Source: Pseudomonadota bacterium (GTDB lineage Bacteria; Pseudomonadota; Gammaproteobacteria; Burkholderiales; Burkholderiaceae_C). Taken from it: a stretch of DNA of 64,000 nucleotides. Made by a program: the position numbers and the translations under genes. Below are positions 40,618 to 48,160 of this stretch, piece after piece (the stretch's first letter is position 1; each line of letters starts with the position of its first letter). The stretch covers positions 1 through 64,000 of the forward strand of contig CAUJHQ010000115.1 in the NCBI GenBank assembly GCA_963204815.1. The letters run 5' to 3'. Below the pieces are notes generated by a model, which did no database searches, was not told the DNA's origin, and saw only the letters and a program-made list of their open reading frames with translations.

Positions 40618-40806
40618 CATCGGGAGAGACCGCGTTCGACGCGCGGCGCCGAAGGAGCAACCGCCCCGGAAACTCTCAGGCAAACGGACCGATGCCGTGG
40701 ATGAACTCTGCAGAGTCACCGGCTGCCTGACGTCCGCCGGTGCGCCGAAGGAGCAAGCGCCGCCCCATGGAGCGGCGCGAATCTCTCAGGTGACAGCGAC
40801 AGAGGG
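40618..40806 (+). ncRNA. Tandem glycine riboswitch (two aptamers)
   Basis: Aptamer 1: GGGAGAGACC...GCGCCGAAGGAGCAACC...AACTCTCAGGCAAACGGACC; aptamer 2: CTCTGCAGAGTC...GCGCCGAAGGAGCAAGC...AATCTCTCAGGTGACAGCGACAGAG; P1 CTCTG/CAGAG pairing. Confidence 0.93.
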
Positions 40807-40870
40807 GGCGACGACCACCGGAGGTCCGGTGGCGTCATCGAATCCCGCCGACGTCGTACCGAGAGACTCC

Positions 40871-42013
40871 ATGACTTCCCGCACCTTCCGCCTCGGCTGC
40901 GTCGCCGCGGCCTGCTTCACCCTGTCCGCGCATGCCGCGGAACCCCTGGTCGTGCGCATCGGCCACGTCGCCGCGCTCAGCGGCCCGGCGGCGCACCTGG
41001 GCCGCGACAACGAGAACGGCGTCCGCATGGCGATCGAGGAACTGAACGCCAAGGGCGTGCAGATCGGCGGCCGCACGGCCCGCTTCGAGCTCGTCGCCGA
41101 AGACGACGCCGGCGACCCCAAGCAGGGCACCGCCGCGGCGCAGAAGCTCGTCGACCGCCAGGTCCACGGCGTCGTCGGCCACCTGAACTCGGGCACCGCG
41201 ATCCCGGCCGCGCGCATCTACGCCGACGCCGGCATCCCGCAGATCGCGCCCTCGGTGACGAACCCGCGCTACACGCGCCAGGGTTTCAAGACCACCTTCC
41301 GCATGGTCGCCGACGACGCGCAGCTCGGCGGCACGCTGGGCCGCTACGCGGTGCAGACGCTGAAGGCGAAGACGGTGGCCGTGATCGACGACCGCACCGC
41401 CTACGGCCAGGGCGTGGCCGCCGAGTTCGAGAAGGCCGCGAAGGCCGCCGGCGCGACCATTGCCAAGCGCGAGTTCACGAACGACAAGGCGACCGACTTC
41501 ACCGGCATCCTCACCGGCATCAAGTCGGCGAAGCCCGACGTCATCTTCTACGGCGGCATGGACGCGGTGGCCGGCCCGATGCTGCGCCAGATGAAGCAGC
41601 TGGGCGTGGCCTCGAAGTTCATGGGCGGCGACGGCGTCTGCACGGCCGAACTGCCGAAGTTGGCGTCCGGCCAGGTGCCGGACGGCCAGGTCGTCTGCGC
41701 CATCGCCGGCGGCGTCGATGCCGCGCAGCGCCCGGCCTTCGACAAGTTCAAGGCCGACTTCAAGAAGAAGTTCGGCACCGAGGTGCAGATCTACTCGCCC
41801 TACACCTACGACGCGACGAAGGTGCTGGTCGAGGCGATGGTGAAGGCCGGCTCGGCCGAACCTGCGAAGGTGCTGCCGGTGCTGCAGAAGATCAGCTACC
41901 CCGGCGTCACCGGCACGATCGCGTTCGACGAGCGGGGCGACATCCGCAACGGCGCGCTGACGCTCTACACGTACAAGGCCGGCCAGCGCGAGGAACTCGG
42001 CGTCGTTCGCTGA
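40871..42013 (+). CDS. Branched-chain amino-acid-type (LivK-like) ABC substrate-binding protein
   Basis: Signal peptide; VVRIGHVAALSGPAAHLGRDNENGVRMAIEELNAKG; FRMVADDAQLGGTLG. Confidence 0.93.
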   Translation: MTSRTFRLGCVAAACFTLSAHAAEPLVVRIGHVAALSGPAAHLGRDNENGVRMAIEELNAKGVQIGGRTARFELVAEDDAGDPKQGTAAAQKLVDRQVHGVVGHLNSGTAIPAARIYADAGIPQIAPSVTNPRYTRQGFKTTFRMVADDAQLGGTLGRYAVQTLKAKTVAVIDDRTAYGQGVAAEFEKAAKAAGATIAKREFTNDKATDFTGILTGIKSAKPDVIFYGGMDAVAGPMLRQMKQLGVASKFMGGDGVCTAELPKLASGQVPDGQVVCAIAGGVDAAQRPAFDKFKADFKKKFGTEVQIYSPYTYDATKVLVEAMVKAGSAEPAKVLPVLQKISYPGVTGTIAFDERGDIRNGALTLYTYKAGQREELGVVR

Positions 42014-42128
42014 GCCCGCGCGTGCGACGCCGGGAGGCGTTGCACGGCTGGCGAAGGGCAGCGGGCCTGCAAGCCCGCTGCGCGGCCTGCAAGGCTAGGA
42101 CATCTCACGGCGGCCGAGGCCGCCCGCC

Positions 42129-42608
42129 TCAGCCGCGCCGTGCCGCCTCGATCGCGGCGATGTCGATCTTCGTCATCTCCATCATCGCCGTGAAGGCGCG
42201 CCGCGCGGCCGCCGGGTCGGGGTCGGCGATGGCGTCGGTCAGCGCGCGCGGCGTGATCTGCCACGACAGGCCCCAGCGGTCCTTGCACCAGCCGCAGGCG
42301 CTGGCCTGGCCGCCGTGGCCGACGATCGCGTTCCACAGGCGGTCGGTCTCGGCCTGGTCGTCGGTGGCGACCTGGAACGAGAAGGCCTCTGTGTGCCGGA
42401 ACGCCGGGCCGCCGTTCAGCCCCAGGCAGGGGATGCCGAGCACGGTGAACTGCACGGTCAGCACGTCGCCCGCCTTGCCCATCGGGTAGTCGGCGGGCGC
42501 GCGGTGGACGGCGCCCACCGCGCTGTCGGGGAAGGTCTCGGCGTAGAAGCGCGCGGCGTCGAGCGCCGTGCCGTCGTACCAGAGGCAGATCGTGTTCCGG
42601 GGGGTCAT
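42129..42608 (-). CDS. VOC-family (PhnB/3-demethylubiquinone methyltransferase-like) protein
   Basis: TICLWYDGTALDAARFYAETFPDSAVG, DRLWNAIVGHGGQASACGWCKDRWGLSWQITP. Confidence 0.92.
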   Translation of the reverse strand: MTPRNTICLWYDGTALDAARFYAETFPDSAVGAVHRAPADYPMGKAGDVLTVQFTVLGIPCLGLNGGPAFRHTEAFSFQVATDDQAETDRLWNAIVGHGGQASACGWCKDRWGLSWQITPRALTDAIADPDPAAARRAFTAMMEMTKIDIAAIEAARRG

Positions 42609-42742
42609 GGCGTTCTCCTTCGAACGTTCGTCGTGCAGGCGGGCGGGCGGCGGCGCCGCGGCGTGGCCCCGCTCCGGCACGACGAACGAGGGGCGCCAGG
42701 ATCGACGCCGGCCCTGGCCCTGGGCATCGTAGCGGCGCGGCT

Positions 42743-42772
42743 TGTCACCTTTCGGCGGCGGGCGACGTCTAA
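42743..42772 (+). promoter_or_regulatory. Candidate ECF-sigma-type promoter upstream of the ECF gene
   Basis: TGTCACC (42743-42749), 16-nt spacer, CGTCTAA (42766-42772). Confidence 0.45.
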
Positions 42773-42796
42773 TGACCGAAGCCCGAGCCCCGGATC

Positions 42797-43504
42797 ATGA
42801 CCGCCGACACCCGCCTCCACGAAGCCGACCGCGAGATCGCGGCACGCGCCGCCGCCGGCGACGCCCGTGCCTTCGAGGCGCTGATGCGGCGTCACAACCG
42901 GCTGCTGTTCCGCGCCGCGCGCGGCATCGCCGGCGACGACGCCGAGGCCGAAGACGCCGTGCAGGACGCCTGGCTGCGTGCCTTCGAGCGCCTAGGCGCC
43001 TACCGCGGCGAAGCGGCGCTGGGCACCTGGCTGGCGCGCATCGCCGTCAACGCCGCCCTCGACGCGCAGCGCCGGCGCGGCCGCGTCGTCGACTGGAACG
43101 CCGCCCCCGCCGAAGACGCCGAAGCGATGGAGACGCGCACGATGGCTCTGCACGCCGAATCCCCCGACACGCCGGACACGGCCGCCGAACGCGGCGAACT
43201 GCGCCTGCTGCTGGAGCACGCGGTGCGCGCGCTGCCGCCGCGCTACCGCAGCGTCTTCATGCTGCGCGCGGTGCAGGAGCTGAGCGTCGACGAGACCGCC
43301 TACGCGCTGCAGCTGAGCCACGACGTCGTGAAGACGCGCCTGCTGCGCGCCCGCGCGATGCTGCGCGACGCGCTGGCCGCGCACCTGGACCGCGGCGCGC
43401 CGCAGGCCTTCGCCTTCGCCGGCGAGCGCTGCGACCGCGTGGTGGCGCAGGTGCTGGGCACCTTGCAGCGGCTCGGCCGCCTGCGCAGCGACGGGCCTGC
43501 CTGA
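42797..43504 (+). CDS. ECF-type RNA polymerase sigma factor
   Basis: Region 2 DAEDAVQDAWLRAFERLGAYRGEAALGTWLARIAVNAALD; region 4 PPRYRSVFMLRAVQELSVDETAYALQLSHDVVKTRLLRAR. Confidence 0.92.
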   Translation: MTADTRLHEADREIAARAAAGDARAFEALMRRHNRLLFRAARGIAGDDAEAEDAVQDAWLRAFERLGAYRGEAALGTWLARIAVNAALDAQRRRGRVVDWNAAPAEDAEAMETRTMALHAESPDTPDTAAERGELRLLLEHAVRALPPRYRSVFMLRAVQELSVDETAYALQLSHDVVKTRLLRARAMLRDALAAHLDRGAPQAFAFAGERCDRVVAQVLGTLQRLGRLRSDGPA

Positions 43505-43557
43505 GGCCGCGCCGCCCCTTCCACTTCGGTTCTTCCCCCCACCCCAAGGAGATGGCC

Positions 43558-44148
43558 ATGAACGGTCAGGACCTGCTGTTGCCCTTCGATTCCCTGAACA
43601 CCGACCTGCGGCAGGCGCGCCGGCGCGCGCTGGCCGGCGGCGGCCTCGTGCTGTCGGCCGCGGCGCTGGCGCTGCTGGGCGGACGCGACGCGCTGGCGGC
43701 CGGCAGCGCTGCCAACGAGTCGGACCTGCGCATCCTGAACAGCGCGCTCGGCGCCGAGCTGGAGGCCATCGCCGCCTACCAGCTGGGCGCCGACAGCGGC
43801 CTGCTGACGAAGGACGTGCGCCCGCTCGCGATGACCTTCCAGGGCCACCACAAGGAACATGCCGACGCGCTGGCCGCCACCGTGCGCAAGCTCGGCGGCC
43901 AGGCCGTGACGCCGAAGGCGAAGTACGGCTTTCCGGTCGACCAGCTGAAGAACCAGGCCGACGTGCTGCGCTTCGCCGCCGGGCTGGAGAAGGGCGCGGT
44001 GTCGGCCTACCTGGGCGCGGTGCCGCTGTTCGGCGACCGCGCGCTCGCGCAGGTGGCGGCCAGCATCCTGGGCGACGAGGCCATGCACTGGGCCGTGCTG
44101 CGGCAGGCGCTGGGCGAAGCGCCGGTGCCGGCAGCCTTCGTGTCGTGA
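43558..44148 (+). CDS. Tat-exported ferritin-like domain protein
   Basis: RQARRRALAGGGLVLSAAALALLGG signal; helical NSALGAELEAIAAYQLG... HHKEHADALAATVRKLGG; SD AAGGAG. Confidence 0.85.
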   Translation: MNGQDLLLPFDSLNTDLRQARRRALAGGGLVLSAAALALLGGRDALAAGSAANESDLRILNSALGAELEAIAAYQLGADSGLLTKDVRPLAMTFQGHHKEHADALAATVRKLGGQAVTPKAKYGFPVDQLKNQADVLRFAAGLEKGAVSAYLGAVPLFGDRALAQVAASILGDEAMHWAVLRQALGEAPVPAAFVS

Positions 44149-44528
44149 GCGCGCTCGCGCTGCAGCTGGCCGCGGCACTGGCGCTGCAGGCGGCGCCGGC
44201 CGCCGCCTCGCTGGCGCGCGGCGAGCAGGTCTACACCCGCTGCGCCGCCTGCCACGCGATCGACACCCACCGCACCGGCCCGCGGCACTGCGGCCTGTTC
44301 GGCCGCCGCGCCGGCAGCGCGCCGGGCTTCGAAGGCTACTCGGCGGCGCTGCGCGCGTCCGGGATCGTGTGGGACGCAAACACGCTCGACCGCTTCCTGC
44401 GTGCGCCCTTCGACGCCGTGCCCGGCACGACGATGGGCTATGCCGGCGTGAAGGACGACGGCGAGCGTGCCGATCTCATCGCCTGGCTGCGCGTGGCCAC
44501 GGCGCAGGGGCGCTGCACGCCGCGCTGA
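44145..44528 (+). CDS. c-type cytochrome
   Basis: Signal peptide; CAACHAI heme motif; distal Met in TTMGYAGV; GTG start overlapping upstream stop. Confidence 0.88.
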   Translation: MSALALQLAAALALQAAPAAASLARGEQVYTRCAACHAIDTHRTGPRHCGLFGRRAGSAPGFEGYSAALRASGIVWDANTLDRFLRAPFDAVPGTTMGYAGVKDDGERADLIAWLRVATAQGRCTPR

Positions 44529-44529
44529 G

Positions 44530-44547
44530 CGCGCCGCCGGCGGCGCG
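44530..44547. terminator. Perfect 18-bp palindrome immediately after the cytochrome stop (terminator-like hairpin without U-tract)
   Basis: CGCGCCGCCGGCGGCGCG two nt after TGA at 44526-44528. Confidence 0.35.
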
Positions 44548-44657
44548 TCCGTCGCCGCGGTGCCGGATTCAGGCGGCTGGCAGCGGCGTTCGTCTCAACG
44601 ACAGGGGCGCTCCTTGCGGCCCGCGGGCCTTCGTGCCACGCTGGTGGCGGAGTGCGC

Positions 44658-45809
44658 ATGAGCTCGACCCTCGGCACGTCGGCCCCGGACACCGCCTCGG
44701 TGCAGGCGAAGCGCGGGCGCGCGCCAGCGGCCTCGCGGGCGGTTGCGGGTACGCCGCGGCGCGGGATCGTCGGCCTGGCGCTCGCGCTGGCGCTCGTCTT
44801 CTCGACCCAGTTCTTTGCCCAGGACTTCGTCTGGCGCCACTGGGAGCGCAGCGAGGTGCTGTGGGCGGGGGTCGGCATCCTCGCCGAACGCGCCGCGGTG
44901 GGGCTGGCCGTCGCGGCGGCGGTGCTGCTGGCGCTGCGCGGCTTCGAGCGGCGGCCTTCGCTGCCGCGCGCGGCGCGGACGGTGCTCTACACCGCGGCCG
45001 TGGTGGCCGCGGTGGTGGCGGCGGAGTGGTTGCTCGTGGCGCTGGACACGGCCGACGCCGCCGGCGACCCGGTCGCCTTCGGCGAACACGTGCTGCGCTG
45101 GACCGGCGTGGCGCTGGCCATCACCGGCCTCTGGCTGGCCTGGCAGCGCGCCGTGCACGCCGAGGCGGCGGCCGATCGCCTGCGCCAGGCCGATCAGGGG
45201 GCACAGGCGCAGATCGCCGAACTGCGCCTGCAGACCTTGCAGTCGCAGATCGAGCCGCACTTCCTGTTCAACACGCTGGCCACCGTGCGGCGGCTGGGGG
45301 CCACCGAGCCGGCGCAGTGCCTGCAGCTGCTGAACCACCTGGTCGACTTCGTCGCGCTGTCGCAGGCGGCGCAGCCGGGGCGGCGGCGCTGGTGCGTTGC
45401 CGATGAGCTCTCGCTCGTGCGCGCCTACCTGAGCGTGATCGAGCTGCGCATGGAAGGGCGCCTGCGCCTGCGCTTCGACGTCGACCCCGCCGTGCTCGGG
45501 CACGAGGCGCCGCCGCTGGCGCTGGCCACGCTCGTCGAGAACGCCGTCAAGCACGGCATCACGCCTTCCACCACCGGCGGCGAGATCGCCGTGCGCGCGC
45601 ACCTGGCCGACGGCGAGGTGCGGCTCGCGGTGGCCGACACCGGCGTCGGCCTGCGCGGCGGCGGCGGCAGCGGCATCGGCCTGGCGAACACGCGCGCGCG
45701 GCTGCGCACGCTGTACGGCGACATGGCGCGCCTGCGGCTGGCCGCCCACCGGCCGACCGGCGTGGTCGCCACGCTGCAATGGCCGCTGCAGCGCGCGGAG
45801 CCGCGGTGA
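44658..45809 (+). CDS. LytS-type sensor histidine kinase
   Basis: LQSQIEPHFLFNTLATVRRLG (H-box), LVENAVKHGI (N-box), DTGVGL...GSGIGLANTRARL. Confidence 0.92.
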   Translation: MSSTLGTSAPDTASVQAKRGRAPAASRAVAGTPRRGIVGLALALALVFSTQFFAQDFVWRHWERSEVLWAGVGILAERAAVGLAVAAAVLLALRGFERRPSLPRAARTVLYTAAVVAAVVAAEWLLVALDTADAAGDPVAFGEHVLRWTGVALAITGLWLAWQRAVHAEAAADRLRQADQGAQAQIAELRLQTLQSQIEPHFLFNTLATVRRLGATEPAQCLQLLNHLVDFVALSQAAQPGRRRWCVADELSLVRAYLSVIELRMEGRLRLRFDVDPAVLGHEAPPLALATLVENAVKHGITPSTTGGEIAVRAHLADGEVRLAVADTGVGLRGGGGSGIGLANTRARLRTLYGDMARLRLAAHRPTGVVATLQWPLQRAEPR

Positions 45810-46852
45810 GCGAGGCCCTGCCCATCGACCTGCGGCGCTGCCTGGTGCAGTCGCTGCTGGTGTCGGCGATGCAGATGGTGATGTTCCAGCCGGGCTACCT
45901 GATCTACATGTCGACGCAGGACCCCCGCCTCGTGCCGCTGCAGGCGCTGGTGCTGCTGGCCTCGTTCCTGGCGTTCGCGATGACGATGTCCGTTGCCGCG
46001 CAGTGGGTGGAGGGCCGCTGGTCGTGGCCCGCCGTCGCGGCGCTCGGGCTGGCGCTGTGCACGGCGCTGGCGCTGCTGCAGCGGCCGGCCAACGCGGCGG
46101 TGCACGTCTGGCTGGGCCTGCCCACGCTGAGCCTGTCGCCCTGGTTCGCGGCGTGGATCGCCTTCGCGAGCGGGCTGCCGTTCTTCGCCTACTGTCTGAT
46201 CGTGCAGCGCTCGGTGCGCGTGCGCGCGCTGCTCGGCCGTGCCGAGTTCGAGCGCACGCGCACGGCGGCCCTGGTCGGCCAGGCGCGCGCCGACACGCTG
46301 GAAGGGCGCGTCGACCCGGCGCTGCTGCAGCGCGCGCTGGTGGCGCTGCGCGCCGCCTACGCGGGCCCGCGCGAGCGCGCCGAGGGCCTGCTAGACGCGC
46401 TGGTCGACTTCCTGCGGCAGGCGATGCCGGCGATCCGCAGCGGCCGCTCGACGCTGATGGAAGAGCTGACGCTGCTGCGCCGCTACGCCACGCTGGTGCA
46501 GCGGGTCGATGGCGGCCGCGGCCTGTGCGAGGTGAGCGCCGAAGCGCCGCCGCGCGACCCGCCGTTCGCGCCGCTGCTGCTGATCCCGCTGGTCGAAGCG
46601 CTGGCGGGCGCGGGCGGACGCGCCGGCCCGGTGCGCCTGGCGCTGCGCGTGCAGGCGGCCGGCGCGATGCTGGCCTTCGACGTGCCGGCACCCGGCCCGC
46701 CGCTGGACGAGCGCTGGTGCCAGCGGCTCGACCGCGCCCTGCGCACCACACCCGACGCCGCCGGCGCGCGCTACGACGTCGGCGGCTCGCACGCCCTGAC
46801 GCTGTGGCTGCCCTTGCCACCCCTGCCCGAGGAGAAGACCGATGGACACTGA
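45806..46852 (+). CDS. Degenerate LytS-like membrane protein (putative pseudo-histidine kinase)
   Basis: GTG start overlapping upstream TGA; DHp-like RADTLEGRVDPALLQRALVALRAA (His lost), PLVEALAGAG in place of LVENAVKHG, no G-box. Confidence 0.75.
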   Translation: MSEALPIDLRRCLVQSLLVSAMQMVMFQPGYLIYMSTQDPRLVPLQALVLLASFLAFAMTMSVAAQWVEGRWSWPAVAALGLALCTALALLQRPANAAVHVWLGLPTLSLSPWFAAWIAFASGLPFFAYCLIVQRSVRVRALLGRAEFERTRTAALVGQARADTLEGRVDPALLQRALVALRAAYAGPRERAEGLLDALVDFLRQAMPAIRSGRSTLMEELTLLRRYATLVQRVDGGRGLCEVSAEAPPRDPPFAPLLLIPLVEALAGAGGRAGPVRLALRVQAAGAMLAFDVPAPGPPLDERWCQRLDRALRTTPDAAGARYDVGGSHALTLWLPLPPLPEEKTDGH

Positions 46853-47267
46853 TCCCCGCCCGAACGAAGCGCCCGGCCCGGTCGACGACGCGCGGCGCGC
46901 CCTCGCGGCGCTGCTGCCCGCCTTCGTCTTCGCGCCCGCCGCGCAGGCGCAGGACGCTGCCAAGGTGCAGCCCGCCGCCTACAAGGTGGTGCTCGACAAC
47001 CACGCCATGCGCGTGCTGGAGTTCAACAGCCGCCCCGGCATGGGCATCTGCGGCGAGGGCATGCACTCGCACCCGGCGCACCTGACCGTGCTGCTGTCCG
47101 ACCTGTCGCAGGCGCGCATCCGCCTGCCCGACGGCAAGACCTTCGGCGGCAGCAAGAAGCTCGGCGACGTGTTCTGGAGCGAGGCCGAGACGCACGAGGT
47201 GGAGAACCTGTCCGGCCGCCACGTGCGCACGCTGATCGTCGAGCTGAAGACGGCCGGCAAGGCCTGA
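46842..47267 (+). CDS. Cupin-fold protein with signal peptide
   Basis: RRALAALLPAFVFAPAAQAQD signal-like; GEGMHSHPAHLTVLLSD and ETHEVENLSG cupin-like His motifs. Confidence 0.8.
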   Translation: MDTDPRPNEAPGPVDDARRALAALLPAFVFAPAAQAQDAAKVQPAAYKVVLDNHAMRVLEFNSRPGMGICGEGMHSHPAHLTVLLSDLSQARIRLPDGKTFGGSKKLGDVFWSEAETHEVENLSGRHVRTLIVELKTAGKA

Positions 47268-47281
47268 ACCGGCGCAACGCG

Positions 47282-48040
47282 ATGCCTGCCCCCAGCGCCC
47301 TCGTCGCCGAGGACGAAAGCGTGCTGCGCGACGAGCTGTGCGCGCACCTGTCGGCGCTGTGGCCCGAACTGCGCATCGTGGCGCGCGCCGCCAACGGCCT
47401 GGAAGCGTTGCAGCTGCAGGAGCGGCACCGCCCCGACGTGCTGTTCCTGGACATCGAGATGCCCGGCCTCAGCGGCCTGGAAGTGGCGCGCCAGGCCGAG
47501 CGGCGCCAGCACCTGGTGTTCATCACCGCCTACGACGCGCACGCGGTGGCGGCGTTCGAGCGCGGCGCGGTCGACTACGTGCTGAAGCCGTACACCGCGG
47601 CGCGGCTCGCCGAGTCGGTGCGCCGCGTGAAGGAGCGGCTCGGCCGCGCGGTGCCGGCGCCCGAGGCGCTCGACAGCGTGCTGCGCGAGCTGGCCGCGGT
47701 GGCGCAGCCGCGCGAGCACCTGCGCTGGATCAACGCCTCGTCAGGCACCGAGGTGCGCGTCATCACGGTCGACGAGGTCTGCTACTTCCGCGCCGACACC
47801 AAGTACACGCTGGTCGCCACGGCCGAGGGCGAGGCGCTGATCCGCCGCACGCTGAAGGAACTGCTGGACCAGCTCGATCCGGCGCAGTTCTGGCAGGTGC
47901 ACCGCTCGACCATCGTCAACGCCAACGCGATCGCCGGTGTCACGCGCGACTTCCGCGGCCGCGTGCACCTGAAGCTGAAGGCGCGCAGCGAGAAGCTGCC
48001 GGTGAGCGAGCAGCACGAGCACCTGTTCCGCCAGATGTAG
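47282..48040 (+). CDS. LytTR-family response regulator (AlgR/LytR-like)
   Basis: ALVAEDESVLRDEL, DVLFLDIEMPGLSGLEVAR, YVLKPY; LytTR VDEVCYFRADTKYTLVAT...FWQVHRSTIVN. Confidence 0.95.
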   Translation: MPAPSALVAEDESVLRDELCAHLSALWPELRIVARAANGLEALQLQERHRPDVLFLDIEMPGLSGLEVARQAERRQHLVFITAYDAHAVAAFERGAVDYVLKPYTAARLAESVRRVKERLGRAVPAPEALDSVLRELAAVAQPREHLRWINASSGTEVRVITVDEVCYFRADTKYTLVATAEGEALIRRTLKELLDQLDPAQFWQVHRSTIVNANAIAGVTRDFRGRVHLKLKARSEKLPVSEQHEHLFRQM

Positions 48041-48160
48041 CGCGGTGGCGGGCCGGTGGGCCGCGTTCGATGCCGCTTTCGCCGCGTTCGTCCGAAAGCG
48101 CTGCGGGCGCGGCGGCGGCGTCGAATCATCCGCGCACCCAACCACTCCCGCGAGGCCGCC

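Noticed and set aside
39239-40660. N-terminal extension of the SARP-like ORF up to 40660 (1651 aa)
   Set aside because: The extension lies in a shadow frame of the epoxide hydrolase gene and the riboswitch region; the homologous start is MVAALHLALLGVPRV at 39238.
40595-40870. Coding extension upstream of the LivK-like signal peptide
   Set aside because: The region is the tandem glycine riboswitch; the signal peptide starts at the ATG at 40871.
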